Positions 10,161 through 23,050 of a DNA stretch of 64,000 nucleotides are shown one piece after another. Position numbers and translations under genes: made by a program. The stretch comes from Archegozetes longisetosus. Taxonomy: Eukaryota > Arthropoda > Arachnida > Sarcoptiformes > Trhypochthoniidae. Position 1 is the first letter of the stretch. The number at the start of each line of letters is the position of its first letter. The stretch is from positions 10,001,288 to 10,065,287 of the forward strand of contig JAEMBT020000009.1 of NCBI GenBank assembly GCA_018873245.2, given 5' to 3'. The notes under the pieces are model-generated. The model ran no database searches. It was not told where the DNA came from and worked only from the letters and a program-made list of their open reading frames with translations.

Positions 10161-11850
10161 ATGAATCAAATTTGTCATACATTCACACCAAATGGGCACG
10201 AGTTATCTCCTCGAAACCAACTGTTCAAGAACAACGACAACAACATGCAACTCACTGTAATTTGATTACTATTTATTTAATATTTCTTAACTAAAAATTA
10301 ATAATTTGATCACTTAATAGGAATTAAGACGTCGTAGAAATGAAACTGTTGTTCAGTTACGTAAACAGAAAAGAGATGATCACATTGAGAAGAGACGACA
10401 CATTTATGATAATTTTACTTTTCATAACTGGTCTCAAGATGCAGAACAAGAAAATCAGTTAAGTGTCCAACAAATTATATCTGTATTGAAGTCATCGGCT
10501 ATTCACGAAATTGCAGTTAAACATATTAGTCAAGCAATACGTTTGATATCTAACCAGATCGAGACTAGTCATGTGTCTGGACTGTGTCTAATCAATCAAT
10601 TCTTAACTGAAGACGTAATCACTAAATTGATTGGATGTTTAGTAAACGAACAGCATTCGATTGCTTTACTCAATGAAATATTGACACTCATTGCTCTGTT
10701 GTCTTCTGGAGGCAAAGAGCAAACATCTATTTTGGTTAAAGCAGAACTTGTTCCCAATCTCATTACATTACTTTCTCATCACAATCATCGAGTTGTAGGC
10801 AAAACAGTCATTGCTTTGGCCAATATCTCAAGTTCATCTGCTCAGATGAGAGATCTTGTTATGAATAGCCAATTCTTAAGACAATTATTGCCATTAACTG
10901 TATCGGAAACATATGTTAATTCATCTGAATATACGGACGATCATGTTTTTATGGTTCGTGCTATATCTTTGGCTGTCTTTACTATGTGCCAACACCAAGA
11001 TATGAATTCTTACAAAAACGCTGAATATTTGTTGCCATATTTGGTCAAATTACTTGATTATCAAGACAACGATGTGAAAGCGCACGTGTTGCGAGCTCTA
11101 TCGACAACCACAGACAGAAATCCATTGCTTCCAGAGAATCACAACTCACCCATACTTAGAGTGGTTCAATTAGTTGCAAGTAATATCCCATTGTTGACCA
11201 CTATAATCAGTGATTTATCTCCACAAAACAATGATGTGGTCTTCTATGCCATACGAATAATTGCAAATATTGTCTCATGGGCTAAGTCATACGCACAGAT
11301 CATTATACAGGCTGGAGCTCTGACCAAATTTAATCATTTAATAAATCATCAAAAAGCTAGCGTCCAGAAAGAAGTGACATTTACTATTTCCAACATAACT
11401 GCTGGAGGTTCAGCTCAAATTCAAGCAGTTATTGATGCGAATATTGTTCCTTCAGTTGTAGAATTGTTATATTTAGCCGATTATAAGACACAACTGGAAG
11501 CAACTCACGTTATACTAAATATATCAGCAATTGGTTCCATGAATCAATTGTCCTATCTGATTAACATTGATGACAAAATTGCTTGTATGAACGTATTCGA
11601 CGCAATGGCTACAATGCTTACCAGTACTGATGCTGAAGCAGTTGAAGCAGCACTTCACGTCTATAACAATTTGTTGTTGTTCGCAAAAAGAGCCAATGTA
11701 ATCAATAAAGCAACCAACAAATGTCAAACTACTGCTGCTGTTTATCATATCGATTCATTACAACAGCACAACAACTCTCAAATTGCTGCATTAGCCACAC
11801 ATATTATGGACGAATATTTTACTCTCGATTGTTCGCTGGAAGAAGACTAG
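10161..11850 (+). CDS. divergent importin subunit alpha (karyopherin alpha)
   Basis: Importin alpha binds nuclear localisation signals and, through its N-terminal IBB domain, importin beta. Two exons are predicted: 10161-10256 and 10321-11850, joined by a 64-bp GT-AG intron in phase 0, giving about 541 residues, the usual family length. The basic IBB helix is clear right after the junction (ELRRRRNETVVQLRKQKRDD, then HIEKRRH). Armadillo repeats follow, recognisable by TVIALANISSSS, VLRALSTTTDRN, AIRIIANIVSWA, EVTFTISNITAGG and ATHVILNIS. The tail is acidic (SLEED). The oddity is that the armadillo region keeps several groove asparagines but only one tryptophan, and not at a canonical position, so the classical NLS-binding W array seems lost. 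ATG 10161 was chosen as the only in-frame start that joins the IBB exon. A polyadenylation signal AATAAA lies at 12099-12104. Confidence 0.9.
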
Positions 11851-12258
11851 TATTGGATCCGATGTCGATAAGCAAATGTTAATGAATTTCTCGTTTTGTT
11901 ACGCACAACTCGTTTATTAGTTTCGATTAGATATACCTTCAATTGTAAATATTTTAAATACTGTTTATAGAGTTTTAAATAACTAATGTTTTAGTATTTT
12001 TATGATTTTATAAAGAATTTAATTTTGTTAATTGAAACGATTCCTATAAAAAATATGGACTGAGTCAAGAAAATTAAAATTGATCTGTTCTTAAAGCAAT
12101 AAAATTCAAAATAAGAACATCCAACAACTTTTCAAAAAGTTTTAAATACAATCAAAAATAATTTTTAAGAGCTTTGTAAATTACTATAAATGAGTTTGGA
12201 CTCCATTTTCATTGTCAACCTACCAGTTAGAGAAAAGAAACAAATTTAATAAATTGTT
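11851..12258. other. convergent 3' intergenic region
   Basis: Short AT-rich spacer between the importin alpha stop and the SLC5 stop on the other strand. It contains AATAAA at 12099-12104, the likely poly(A) signal of importin alpha, and nothing else recognised. Confidence 0.5.
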
Positions 12259-15200
12259 TTACTGTTTGAGACTTAAATGACTTAAATGACTTACAATAGA
12301 CAATTTAGTCAGTTCATGGATACCATCATTTTCACTTTTCTCACTAGATTTTCGTATCAAAGGAGCGAATAGCGTTTCTTTCACTCCGCTGTCACCTCCT
12401 GTAATCTTACTAACAATCAAAGCGACGCATATACCAACAGCCCACGTAAAGCCTGCCAACCACATATACGACAAGTCGTAGATTGTCCAAGATGAGCTTG
12501 AAATTGAACTTGATACGACATCAGTTGACTGTTTAGTCGAATTGAAAACCACATTAGGACACGATTCGATAGATTGAGGCAGAGGTATAGGTTTAGAGCC
12601 ATACAATGTGTTACCGATTCCAATCCAGAAACCAATAATTAAACTAATTATAAAACCAGATAATGCACCGGAAGAGTTACAGGTTCGTAGACACATGCCT
12701 GCAGTGAAGAGCATAAGTAGTGGACCGCCAACTACTCCAAAAATGGTTAGAGAGGCCTGGAGTAGTCCAACCATTTGGTCAGCAACAAAAGTAAGTAGAA
12801 CACATAGCAATCCATAAAATAGAGCCAAACATTTTGAAATCATTGCTTCAAACTTTGAGCTCAATTGCTTCCTTTTTTTGTAGTAAGGTTTGATGTAATC
12901 TTCTAAAGTCACTGCCGCTAAAGAGTTCACGAATGATGAAACTGAGGAGAGGGCACCGCTGAAGATGCCGGCGATTATAATTCCAGGCAATCCTGGATAT
13001 GAAGACAGTGATTTCATCACATAATAAGGCAGTAATTGATCAGATTTTGTGATATATTTGTTGACGAGTGGATCACATTTCCAGAAATTGGCAAAAATGA
13101 CTAAACCAGTAAAAGACGTAACGAGGCTAAGCAGTGAAGTGAATGACCAACTTACAAATAATGAGCTGTTTGACAATAGTTGTAATTAGAAAATAAAGTA
13201 AACATTTTTTATAATAGTAACTCGTATAGTGAAAAGCTTAATAATCCTTGATAGCAGCAAGATAGACATTTTTGTGTCAACCTCCCTGTGATACACGTGA
13301 ATTTGTTATCAAACTTGATTTCTAATTAGTTTCGATTACTATACTAAATATTCTACAAGTTTATTAATATGTGATATGATATGTTGAAAAGCAGGCCATC
13401 ACGACGCATCACTTCTGGTTGCTATGAATGATTATTAAGTTTGATTTAAGTCTACACACATCTGAGATTTGCGGAGTTTCTCAACTGTCAGTAGTCTTTG
13501 AACTTGTGTTTGATTGACTCCATAGAGAGAAACATATATGAAAACACCACCAATACATAGCGACCAAAATGTATGTCTTGTCATTGGGTTTGGATCAAAG
13601 CTAAAACCAAATGGTATTATTAATTGGTTGCTTATATGAATCAATTAGTTTAGCTAATGTTGTGATAAGTATGAAATGTGTTTCTATTTAAATGGTAATC
13701 AGCAAAAATCAGTCAAATCGTACATATTGTGAAACAAACTATCAAGCTTAGATATTTAGCAAACTTATTAGTTATCTTCATTTGAAAAGCAGCTCAAAAA
13801 GAAGAAATCAATAAATAAATGATAAGTTTTTAAATTGTTTACAGTTTGAAATAATGAGATTTATTCATGAGTTTAGCAGATGCTATAATTATGACATTAG
13901 GATCAATATTTGGCATATAAATAAATGATAAGTTCTCAGATTTGTGAGCGTGATCGATATCGATTAGAGATAACCAGTAATAAACTCATTTATAACCATT
14001 AATTCCATCTATAATAAGTTATTACTTTTATATACAATAACTACAATAGCGTCCCAATAGACTATTTGATAAGACTTCACTTTCTGATAAGTTTATAATC
14101 ATTATTTGAGTCTTTTAAGAAAATCATCGCTAATCATAACTTGTCATTAATAAGTTACGAAAATAAAATTCAGTTACGTATCTTCTATTGAAATTACGTT
14201 TTCTTTTTCATAATGTTATATAAATCATTAAATAACTATTAAATCTGGTAACATAGTTCTGTTTATCTTCAGCTTGTGATACTACCAGTGTCATTAAACT
14301 TTCACTTTTTTAATATAATTATGACTTATAAATTGATTAGTGATCAGTTTTTATAAGTCTTAAATAATAACAAACTTATCAAAAACTTAACTCTTATCAA
14401 ATTGACTATTGAGTTCAATTGAAACGCTATTCTAACTGTTACTGTATTTTGATTGCTTAGCGGTTAGCTCATTGCAAACTTATGTTTACTGTTACGTGTA
14501 ATCTGAAACATAAACCATTTTATATTCTACTAATGTTTCGTAAAAATATCGAATACCTACAGATTGAAAAATGAGAAATAATTGTTTAGTTAGATGCATT
14601 TAAAAGCAGAACTCAAGTTACTTGACAGGCAATCGTAAGTAGCCCTGCATTTGCCATTAAAACTAACGACTCATCATCACTTAGCTGAAACTTATCATAC
14701 CAACAAAGTAAATCTAACTATAAATTTACTCATTTATGCACAACAACAGCTAAGAAAAGCATATTTAACCTCTGTTTTACTTGAAAAATTCGATTCTCTC
14801 TCCATCGAGTGCTCTCTGCCAAACAACATCAACACCTCCGACATCATAAGTCCCTTTAACAATCACAATAATCATCGCAATAAACATCAATAATGACTGA
14901 AAGACGTCAGTCCAGAGGACAGCTTTGATGCCACCAATAGTGCAATAGAGTACAAACGAGACCAACTGAAACAATTGAAGTCCACTTCGATACGCCAGTG
15001 ACTGCACTGAATGCTAGTGCTGGAGCGTATAATACGATTGACATATATACTATCATTTGAATCATAAATACTAATGATGCTGCCACTCGGACTCTTCTAT
15101 CGAATCGTTGCTCCAAATACTACCAATAAATTAGTACTTTAGTTAAAATACTTTAGAACTGATTGAAACACGAAATGGATGGATAGAAATGATAGCTAAC

Positions 15201-16007
15201 AAATACAATATGTATGCTAATTTGAATAGAGATCACATGAAAATTAAACGGTTTTGAAGCTTGGAGAAACAAACTGCAAAACCCACTTAATCGTAGGCTC
15301 AATTTAGACGAGTAATAGAGATCTTCATAGGGATTAAAAAACTTTTGATCAATATGTTGACTGCAAGGCGTAAATACAACATAAATATGTAAAAACATGC
15401 GTTTATCTAACATGTACAAAAAACTACTCTTATTATCATCTGATATGAAGTATGAATACTTAATCTATGAAACAGGGTCTGAACTAAAGAAAATGTTTTA
15501 CTAATGAGTAGAGTTTTGATCTATTGAATGCATATTTTGTTTGATAATATAAAAGACATATAATCAATAATTAAAGAGATAAATACCTCATAAACACAGA
15601 TAACTATACCTCATAAACACTGGTAACTTTGAGTTGGAAGAAAACGGGCAAAAAAATGAAAGCACAAATTGGTGTACCAATTATGTACGACAAGTTGATA
15701 ACTACAAACTGCGTTCCAAACATGTAGTTCTCAGCAGTTACCCCGAGAAGTGTTATCGCTGACATGAAACTAGCCATCAGCGAAAACGACACTGGTAATA
15801 TTGACATCTTTCGGTCGCCCAATAAGTACTCGTTTGTTGTCTGCTGCTGACCACCAGTTAAGTTGTAATAAATACCAATCGAAGCTTTTGGGAGATAAAT
15901 AAATAATAGAAAATAAGAAATAATATGAAAGAGAAAGAGTAAAGTTTACCAGAAACAACAAGCATGGCAGCAAAGACTACATAATCAATAATGTTTAAAT
16001 GCTCCAT
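12259..16007 (-). CDS. SLC5-family sodium-coupled multivitamin/monocarboxylate transporter
   Basis: Sodium:solute symporter related to SMVT/SMCT (SLC5A6/A8/A12); plasma-membrane import of vitamins or small carboxylates is expected. Five exons fit by GT-AG signals and phase: 15950-16007, 15610-15884, 14781-15119, 13460-13600 and 12259-13165, about 573 residues. Landmarks in order: [19 protein letters not shown], the loop [72 protein letters not shown] with [31 protein letters not shown], and [20 protein letters not shown]. Thirteen or so membrane segments are expected. Anomaly: in exon 3, near 14947-14953, the frame shifts between GLVCT and LYCTIGG (one extra or two missing bases); all other exons and downstream phases are intact. 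That suggests a sequencing error, or a recent lesion in an otherwise whole gene. A MITE lies in intron 4. Confidence 0.88.
13237..13439. repeat. CTTAATAATC MITE, copy 1 (in SLC5 intron 4)
   Basis: A 203-bp element ending in CTTAATAATC and, inverted, GATTATTAAG. It shares its body (AATTTGTT, TTTGATTTCTAATT, ATTCTAC/GTAAG) with copies at 22806-23015 and 46517-46732. There is no coding capacity. The next subterminal bases (TTGATAGCA versus TTCATAGCA on the other strand) extend the inverted repeat to about 20 bp. Confidence 0.8.
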
Positions 16008-17231
16008 TTTGTCCACTAATGAGTCGATAAATTCACAACAAATAGTTTTCTATAATAAAAAATGATTTAATGAACAATTACTTAATAAATAACAAACGAA
16101 ATAGTATTGAATTACATGAAATCAAATATTATATATACCCATAATATGACATAAAAGGCTGCACTAATTATACCAAAACGACAGGACACATATATGCTTC
16201 CTAACAGTGTTTGCTAAAGGTTTTCTAAATATTTGCAAATATTTTTAGTTTATCCATCAGATATATCAACTTGTTTAGAGCCAACAGATCAAACATTTTT
16301 ACAGTTCATTACTAGTCCAACTAATGATGAAACACTTTCTCAGCGTAATGCTCAATTACTAGTTTCTCCATAGCTGTTTTACGACAACTCAGACCAGTAT
16401 TCACTGCTTGCCAAACGTACAACCTAACCCAACTAATTTGATCTAAAATAGCGTTGTCATTAATCAATCGTTAGGTTAGTTGGAATTTTGTCTCAAATTC
16501 AGTGCTATGATTTGTTAAGGCAGACGCGTATTCACATTGAAATATCTGTTAGTTTGCTTGAAGCCTATGATTAATGTTTAGTTATAATCAATCGGTTGAT
16601 GCATTGAAACAAATATATTCTCAAAATTTTTGTCAGATACTTTTTCATAACAGATTTACACCTCGATTTTAGAAAAATCTCTGGGGCTATAGCCTCCTAA
16701 CCTCCTCTGGTTACTGCTGTGGACTTAGCGATTAGCACGTTGTGCATGTGATGGCAGTATTCCAACTGAACCCTATTTTCATGCTATAGCTTTGGAGAAA
16801 CAAACAACGTTCTATTGCTCTATGAGAGCTATCACTGTTACAACCGGTTGCCCATAGAATTCGCTTTTGTTGGCTTACGTGCAAAAAATGCTTTCAAGCC
16901 AAATTCTTTAAAAGGATTTATGAGTTTTGCGCAACTTAAGCATGTCCATAGTAGTTTTCAATTAGATTAGTTAAAATTCGTGAAAGCTTGCCAATTCGTT
17001 AGATTCATTTTACGAGAACCTGTTGTGAGACTTCCTACAGAAAAAATAACTTAGACTTTATCTTAAATTAGATGTGATGTTCGACTTATAATATGTCACA
17101 AACCTCTCAATACTATGATGACATAATTCTATGGATCAGTTTTGTTACTATTTTTGTGTCAGTATTATTTGTTCGATTGAGATCCTAATCAATTAAATTA
17201 CTCTATCAATAAAAGCCATTTTTTCAGGTCT

Positions 17232-17288
17232 GTGCTATAAAGTTCTATCTGTAGCATTATTTGAACTAGAGATAGCACTTTATAGCAC
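17232..17288. repeat. short hairpin family, copy 1
   Basis: GTGCTATAAAGTTCTATCT pairs with AGATAGCACTTTATAGCAC about 20 bp away, giving a 19-bp stem with one or two mismatches. Related hairpins lie at 21906-21963 and 28764-28820, and flanking sequence on one side is also shared, so this is a dispersed repeat and not a lone structure. Confidence 0.7.
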
Positions 17289-19310
17289 TCATCCGGTGAT
17301 ATATTGAGGAGGTTTTTCCAGCTGCATACGATTATGATGAAAGTTGCTTTAGCTAAAGATAACGTTTGTTTGATAAACCATTAGTGATTCTAATATCCTA
17401 TGGTGTTCATGATTTTATTAATGTAGAGCCTGAATATTAAAGGGCTTATTAATAAGATATCTATTCATCTTCATATGAAGAGCTACCATTTTTCGCATAA
17501 TAATCTAATATTATCCACTTTGTGCTTAATAAGTGTTAGTTTAACCTATCATAACGGAAAGCAATAAAAGTCACAGTTGAAAATTAAACCTTTCAATCAA
17601 GCTTAGCTCATTTCTGTAAATCTATCCTGCTTATTTCTTTAGTTCCATTAATTATCTCTCTGTTTTCTGACATTCAATTATTCAAATTAAGCTAGTATTT
17701 AATTATTTATTTCATATCATCTGTGATCTTTAAGATTCTCTTTAATTGATTGGTATTGTTTTCATACTGATCATTTGGTTCTGACTACGTTTTATTATAA
17801 TCACGAGTCGGCTTTGCTGTCAAACACTTCAAGAACCATGCTTATAAGAACTTATAAGAACTTTTATGGAGAGCTTAAGTACAGTATAATTGATTAAAAT
17901 TGCTTATCTCTGAATGATAGGATCTACAATCGTATATCGAACTTATAATGTTGCTAAATTAATTGAAGTATACACATTAAATTTAAAATAATGCATAGCA
18001 ACAAGATATGATACTTGCCAACATTTCTATCATGATCATTTACATAGTTTGAGACTCAAATTATTAGACAAAAAAGACAATCACAATTAAGAACTAAGTT
18101 GAAATCGATGTGCATAACAAGAACATAACAACATTATTTTTCTCATAACTATGCGTCATTTTAATAGTCCTTTACTGCACTTTATATATTTTCAAATATT
18201 CAAACATCAATTAAAATGATAAAGTATTTCGGATGCTCAAATTTGATGTTTGAAAAGCTTAATAGAACAGCTCTATAGTTGTAAGTAAAGAAAATCCAAA
18301 ACTCCATTTTAAGATCAAAAATGATTCTTTTAAATCATATTTTGGTATTTTTTAAAACACACTGGTTTTTTTTCAGAAGTATAGAAACATTGATCAAACA
18401 ATATAAGTAACCATCTTTAGAGTTTATCGTCAGAATTGATTGAACAACGCTTGCCTGTTCTTTATTCTCTCTGTATCGATTTTATTGTATCGCTGCTTAT
18501 TGCATTACTCTTATACCAGTTATCCCAATTCAAGAGAATACAATATATTCGACAAGTTTATATGTCTCAGTCATCCTTTTTCCAGAAGGCGGCGTCCGAT
18601 TGATTTAGACTTTACTCACAGCAAAAACAGTTTTCCTATCGAACTCTTATTCTTGAATTTCTACTCAAGACATATATATCTCTTCTTCGCCTTCTAGAGA
18701 GTCCCTAAGATTTAGACATTTACTTTGTCATTCACGGGTATTAACTTTCACGTGTGCATTAAATCGATTTAATTTGTCTACAGTGCAAGCATAGCACCAA
18801 ACTTATCGTGTTGGCTCCCCTATTCTTAATTCATATTCCGTGTCTGAAATTTAGATTATATACAGATTAAAAATTGTTATGAGGTGTGGCACACATTTGA
18901 TAGCATTGATAATTTTCATAAATTCATAAATAACTTTGAACTGACTCATCTCTTATGTGTTTAATTTTTTATGAAAAGCTCAATTTAGCTGAATATACTG
19001 TTTAGCCAAACTGATTAATATACTCATTCTGACAACTTTTAAATATTACTTTACTTTAAATAACTCGCTACAAGTTTCGTGACTAATAAGAAATTTATTT
19101 AAAGAAAATCTCAAACTTAGGGTACTCAATGACTATAAACATGATTCATAGCTATGAGAAATGATGTGTTGTTATGTCAACATTTCCTTCAGACCATAAT
19201 AATTTATGTGATATGATATTCAAATCTTAGTAATCTTAGACATAGAAGGGAATGGCAATTAAAAATTGAAGTTGAAATCGATATGTGTGAAGGATGACAT
19301 AGTGACAGAG

Positions 19311-19436
19311 ATTCCGTAGTTATGATGTAGAGAACTTTCCGTAGTTATAGAGTTGCGAACTTTCCGTAGTTATAGCGTTGCGAACTTTCCGTAGTTATAG
19401 TGTCGCGAACTTTCCGTAGTTATAATATCGCAAACT
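19311..19436. repeat. 25-bp tandem repeat, about 5 units
   Basis: The unit is close to ACTTTCCGTAGTTATAG plus eight variable bases (AGTTGCGA, CGTTGCGA, TGTCGCGA, AATATCGCA). It is a minisatellite in intergenic DNA. Confidence 0.85.
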
Positions 19437-21406
19437 GTAGACAATAAAGAAAAATTGCAACAAATTTCTTTACTATAAATAAACTTTAATTCTATACTTT
19501 ATTTAAATTACAATTTCTAACATTTAGTTATTAGAAGTTTATTTTAACGACTACTTATTCTATTAATTCAGTCCTCATTCCAAGGAAGACAGCATTTGTT
19601 AATACACTCTTAACTTATTAATAATTATTATTACTATTATATACATAGAGGTTTGGTAGTATTTAGGATTTCGTTTCAGTTTACTTTTCATATATTTTGG
19701 CACAATTGATAATTGATTTATCTAATAATATACGCTGTCAATTTGAATATTTGATTATAAATAACATTTCAGTTTTACTTTCTATCATTACTTATAGATA
19801 TTTTAGAGATTGATTCACTTCACAAAGGTCGTTCAAAGTAATAGTTTCCATTTCAATATTATTTGGTTTAAGCTAACATCTCCAAAGAAACATTTATAAA
19901 GTATTAAGCACTTCATGCATCCCCAATTGCAAATAATAGTTTTCTAGAAGTTGAACTTACAATTTACATTTCTATAATTTATGCTCAAGTCTAGCAATAT
20001 TGATGTTTAGTATATTAAGAAAGAAAGAATATTCTTTTATCAACTTGAAGCATAGTACAAAAAAAGTTGTCTTCCAACAGATCTGAAGCTGGAAAGAATG
20101 ATTTTTTCGTATAATTTCAAAAAAAAGCTAGATTATAGTAGAATAAATTAAAGAAAAAGTTTCCGTGTAAAGTAGGCATACTGAAAATTCTTAACCTTTA
20201 AATAGATTGCAAACAGAAAAGCTAACTGTTTCTGGAAATTGAAACTTTGCTAAATGGTATGGAAATGTATAAAAAGAAGTAAAGCTGAGCTAATCTATAC
20301 GTAAAAGATAAAATATAGGTTAATGTGCTTACGCATTGCGCCTTATCCTTTTTTATTAGAGTTAATTTTGCAAACTTCAAAGTTTAAGTAAATCTTAGAA
20401 TACTTTTATTACAATTGTTTTCATATTTCATGCTAGAGTACCTTCGCGTCAATTATAATAATTGATATAAAATACTAATTTTGCTCATGTATTTGATTTT
20501 CTTACTATTCGCTTTCGAATCAATCCCTATATTAATTGTGGACTAAAACTCTATTGATTAAGGAATGTCTAATTTGTCTATGGGTTATTCAATCCTATAC
20601 TTTGAGCAATTCTAACAATTGAATTAGTTAAAAATATTGGAATTAAATGTTAACTTTCTATCATTAAGTAACAAACTTAAGTTTCATCAAGCTGAATACT
20701 GAATGCTGAATAGCTGATTGCAATTCCAACCAATAAAAATTCATAACCCAATCGACCAAACGCGCTCATTTGGTCGGTAACTGAGAATTTGCATGAGCTC
20801 GAAACAAAAATCAACAACTAATTTGACGATACCGGACGGCCAGCTATTTGAATATCTATCTTGAGAAAAAGGTATGATTTAACGAACTCGACTGTATGTT
20901 GATTTTCCCAAAACAAAATGCAGCCACAATTCAAGTGAGCTGATGTATAGCTGTTCGAGAATTGTTTGTGGTTCGGTAATCGGAATCCTTTTTCTACCAT
21001 TAAGTAAATCTATCTATTAGTCAATTTGAAGCAATGAGTTTCAGTTTTCTTGACTAAGTACACAATATCTTAACATACTATTAGTAGTACTTTATTAATG
21101 TGATCTTAGCTGGAAAATAAGGCATTGTTTAGTTACACTAACGCTAGGAATGAGCTGAAGTGAATTTAATATGAAATGTTTTCTATTATTTAATAAGCGC
21201 TTTGTTTGTTTGAATTATTAATAGGTTCACTTATTTTGATTACTTGGCATTTGCAGATTTAACACAAAAATATAGCTCAATTTTCAATCAAAATTTACTT
21301 AACTTTCAATACTGTCTATATACAGACAGCTTTTATCACTAAATTATTTATGACTATCTATCACAAAGATTCACTTCAATAAAGTACTACTTTAATTTCA
21401 ACAATA

Positions 21407-21586
21407 CAGTCAAACCTGTCTCACTCTCAACTGGAGTTAGTAAATGGTTTTATGCAGTTAAATGGTTTTTTCCAGTTAAATGGTTTTTAAGAAAGAGTAA
21501 AATATAAGCATTGGTTTGCTATGGATTGATTAAGTGTCACTACAAAAACGAACTAACTGAGTGTTTGAGTGAAGCAGATTTAACTG
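21407..21586. repeat. possible pogo/mariner-type MITE
   Basis: Begins CAGTCAAACCTGTCT after TA and ends with TTTAACTG, the inverted counterpart of the CAGTAAAACCTGTCT end seen at 42812 and 38459. The ends are degenerate and the interior carries a short TTAAATGGTTTT tandem. Confidence 0.4.
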
Positions 21587-21905
21587 TAAAACATTATCAA
21601 CTGTAACTGCAACCATATTCTAACAAAAAACTTCAAATATGAAGTAATAAATTACTTGAAGCATCGTGTAACATAAGCTTCCACATCCTAATAAATCGAA
21701 ATTGTTTCAATAGCTCTAAGAATAGATTATCGACAAAGAACTGAATATTGACATAAAATTGTTCATAACGTCATCTAATCAGTGTGACATTTATGGCCTA
21801 GAAGGTCAGACAAGTATTGAAAGATGAATAATGAAACTATGATAACACATTTGAAGTCTTTTGTGAATAGATTATTAAAGGCACACAAACCATATGGTCG
21901 AGTGA

Positions 21906-21963
21906 GTGCTATAAAGTTGTATCTATAATGCTAATTGAATTAGAGATAGGACTTTACAGCAGT
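21906..21963. repeat. short hairpin family, copy 2
   Basis: GTGCTATAAAGTTGTATCT pairs imperfectly with AGATAGGACTTTACAGCA. Loop and following CACGACGATATATC resemble the copies at 17232 and 28764. Confidence 0.6.
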
Positions 21964-22162
21964 GACACGACGATATATCTCACATCTCACAAGACTCGTT
22001 CTGGTTAACTGATTGTGACAAAGAATGGAAAATAAAGTTAAAATAATAATAATCTAGTGCGTAACATTATATTCTCTATCATATAATTAATGAAGCGAAG
22101 GGACATTAATACTTCTTACATAATAAAACCTAACCTAACCTACAATTCTTCTACTTCTAAGC

Positions 22163-23009
22163 TCACTGTGCGCTCCTCTTTCCTCTCTTTATCCACCCCT
22201 TCGCTTTCATCAAAGTTGTGCTGAATCGCGATGATGACAGTGATGATGATGTCGACGATTGGCAATAAGTCGTGTTCAGATCATCTGACTTACCATCATC
22301 ATTACTGGTTTCGCTCTCAATTAGTGACGATGACGCCGATGATAAAGTTGTCTCCTTCTCTTCATTTATGCTATTACTAAAGTCTTTGGTTGTCGTTGAT
22401 TGAAGAAGTTCTTGCAATTCTTCGCTTTCGTCTATTGGAAGCAGCAGAGAGTTTGGTCGACCCGGTTTTGTGCCATGACGTCTATGAAGACTTCGAGAAT
22501 ATTTCCTTTTTCGACTGAACTGCCACTGAAAACCACCGCCACTCAGACCAGAGCTCGTAGAACTTCGTTGCGATGAAGAAGTGGAGGACGACGAAGAAGA
22601 AGAGGATGTGTTGGGCGAAGATGGAGATCCTCTGTCAGGACTGTTGTTTACTTTGGACTTTTCAGTACAATGTTTATGGAGAACACAATTAGACCCACCG
22701 GATCTTGAAAATGCCTTTAAAACGATCAAAAGTTAGTTAGGAATTGAACTGCAATTTTCAGAGCTTTGTCATCTAAATGCACTTTTATGGTACACTTTAT
22801 GAAAACTTAATAATCCCTAATAGTAACAAGGAAAGACCGCTATTCTATCAATCTACCTGCGATGCGCATCAATTTGTTGCTAAATTTGATTTCTAATTTG
22901 TTTTGGTTACTATAGTGAATATTCTGTAAGTTCATCAATATCTTCAATATTATAGTCTGATGGAAGGCATCCCATGACAATACATCACTTCTTATTACTA
23001 TCAACGATT

Positions 23010-23050
<41 letters not shown>

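Larger units (their letters stand above)
16008..22162. other. gene-poor intergenic region
   Basis: About 6 kb without a supported gene. Open frames at 18440-18697 and 20818-21000 have no recognisable domain, splice context or homologue I know, and were not called. It contains a partial copy of the CAGT-end repeat near 16655-16735, two short hairpins (17232-17288, 21906-21963), a 25-bp tandem repeat at 19311-19436 and a possible pogo-type MITE at 21407-21586. TTAGG-type dimers occur near 22131. Upstream exons or regulatory sequence for the SLC5 gene could lie here unseen. Confidence 0.5.

Noticed and set aside
18440-18697. 85-codon plus-strand frame
   Set aside because: No domain, no splice partner and AT-driven composition; looks like chance.
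20818-21000. 60-codon minus-strand frame with slightly higher GC
   Set aside because: Considered as a possible exon, but no acceptor/donor pair with a partner exon and no homology I recognise.
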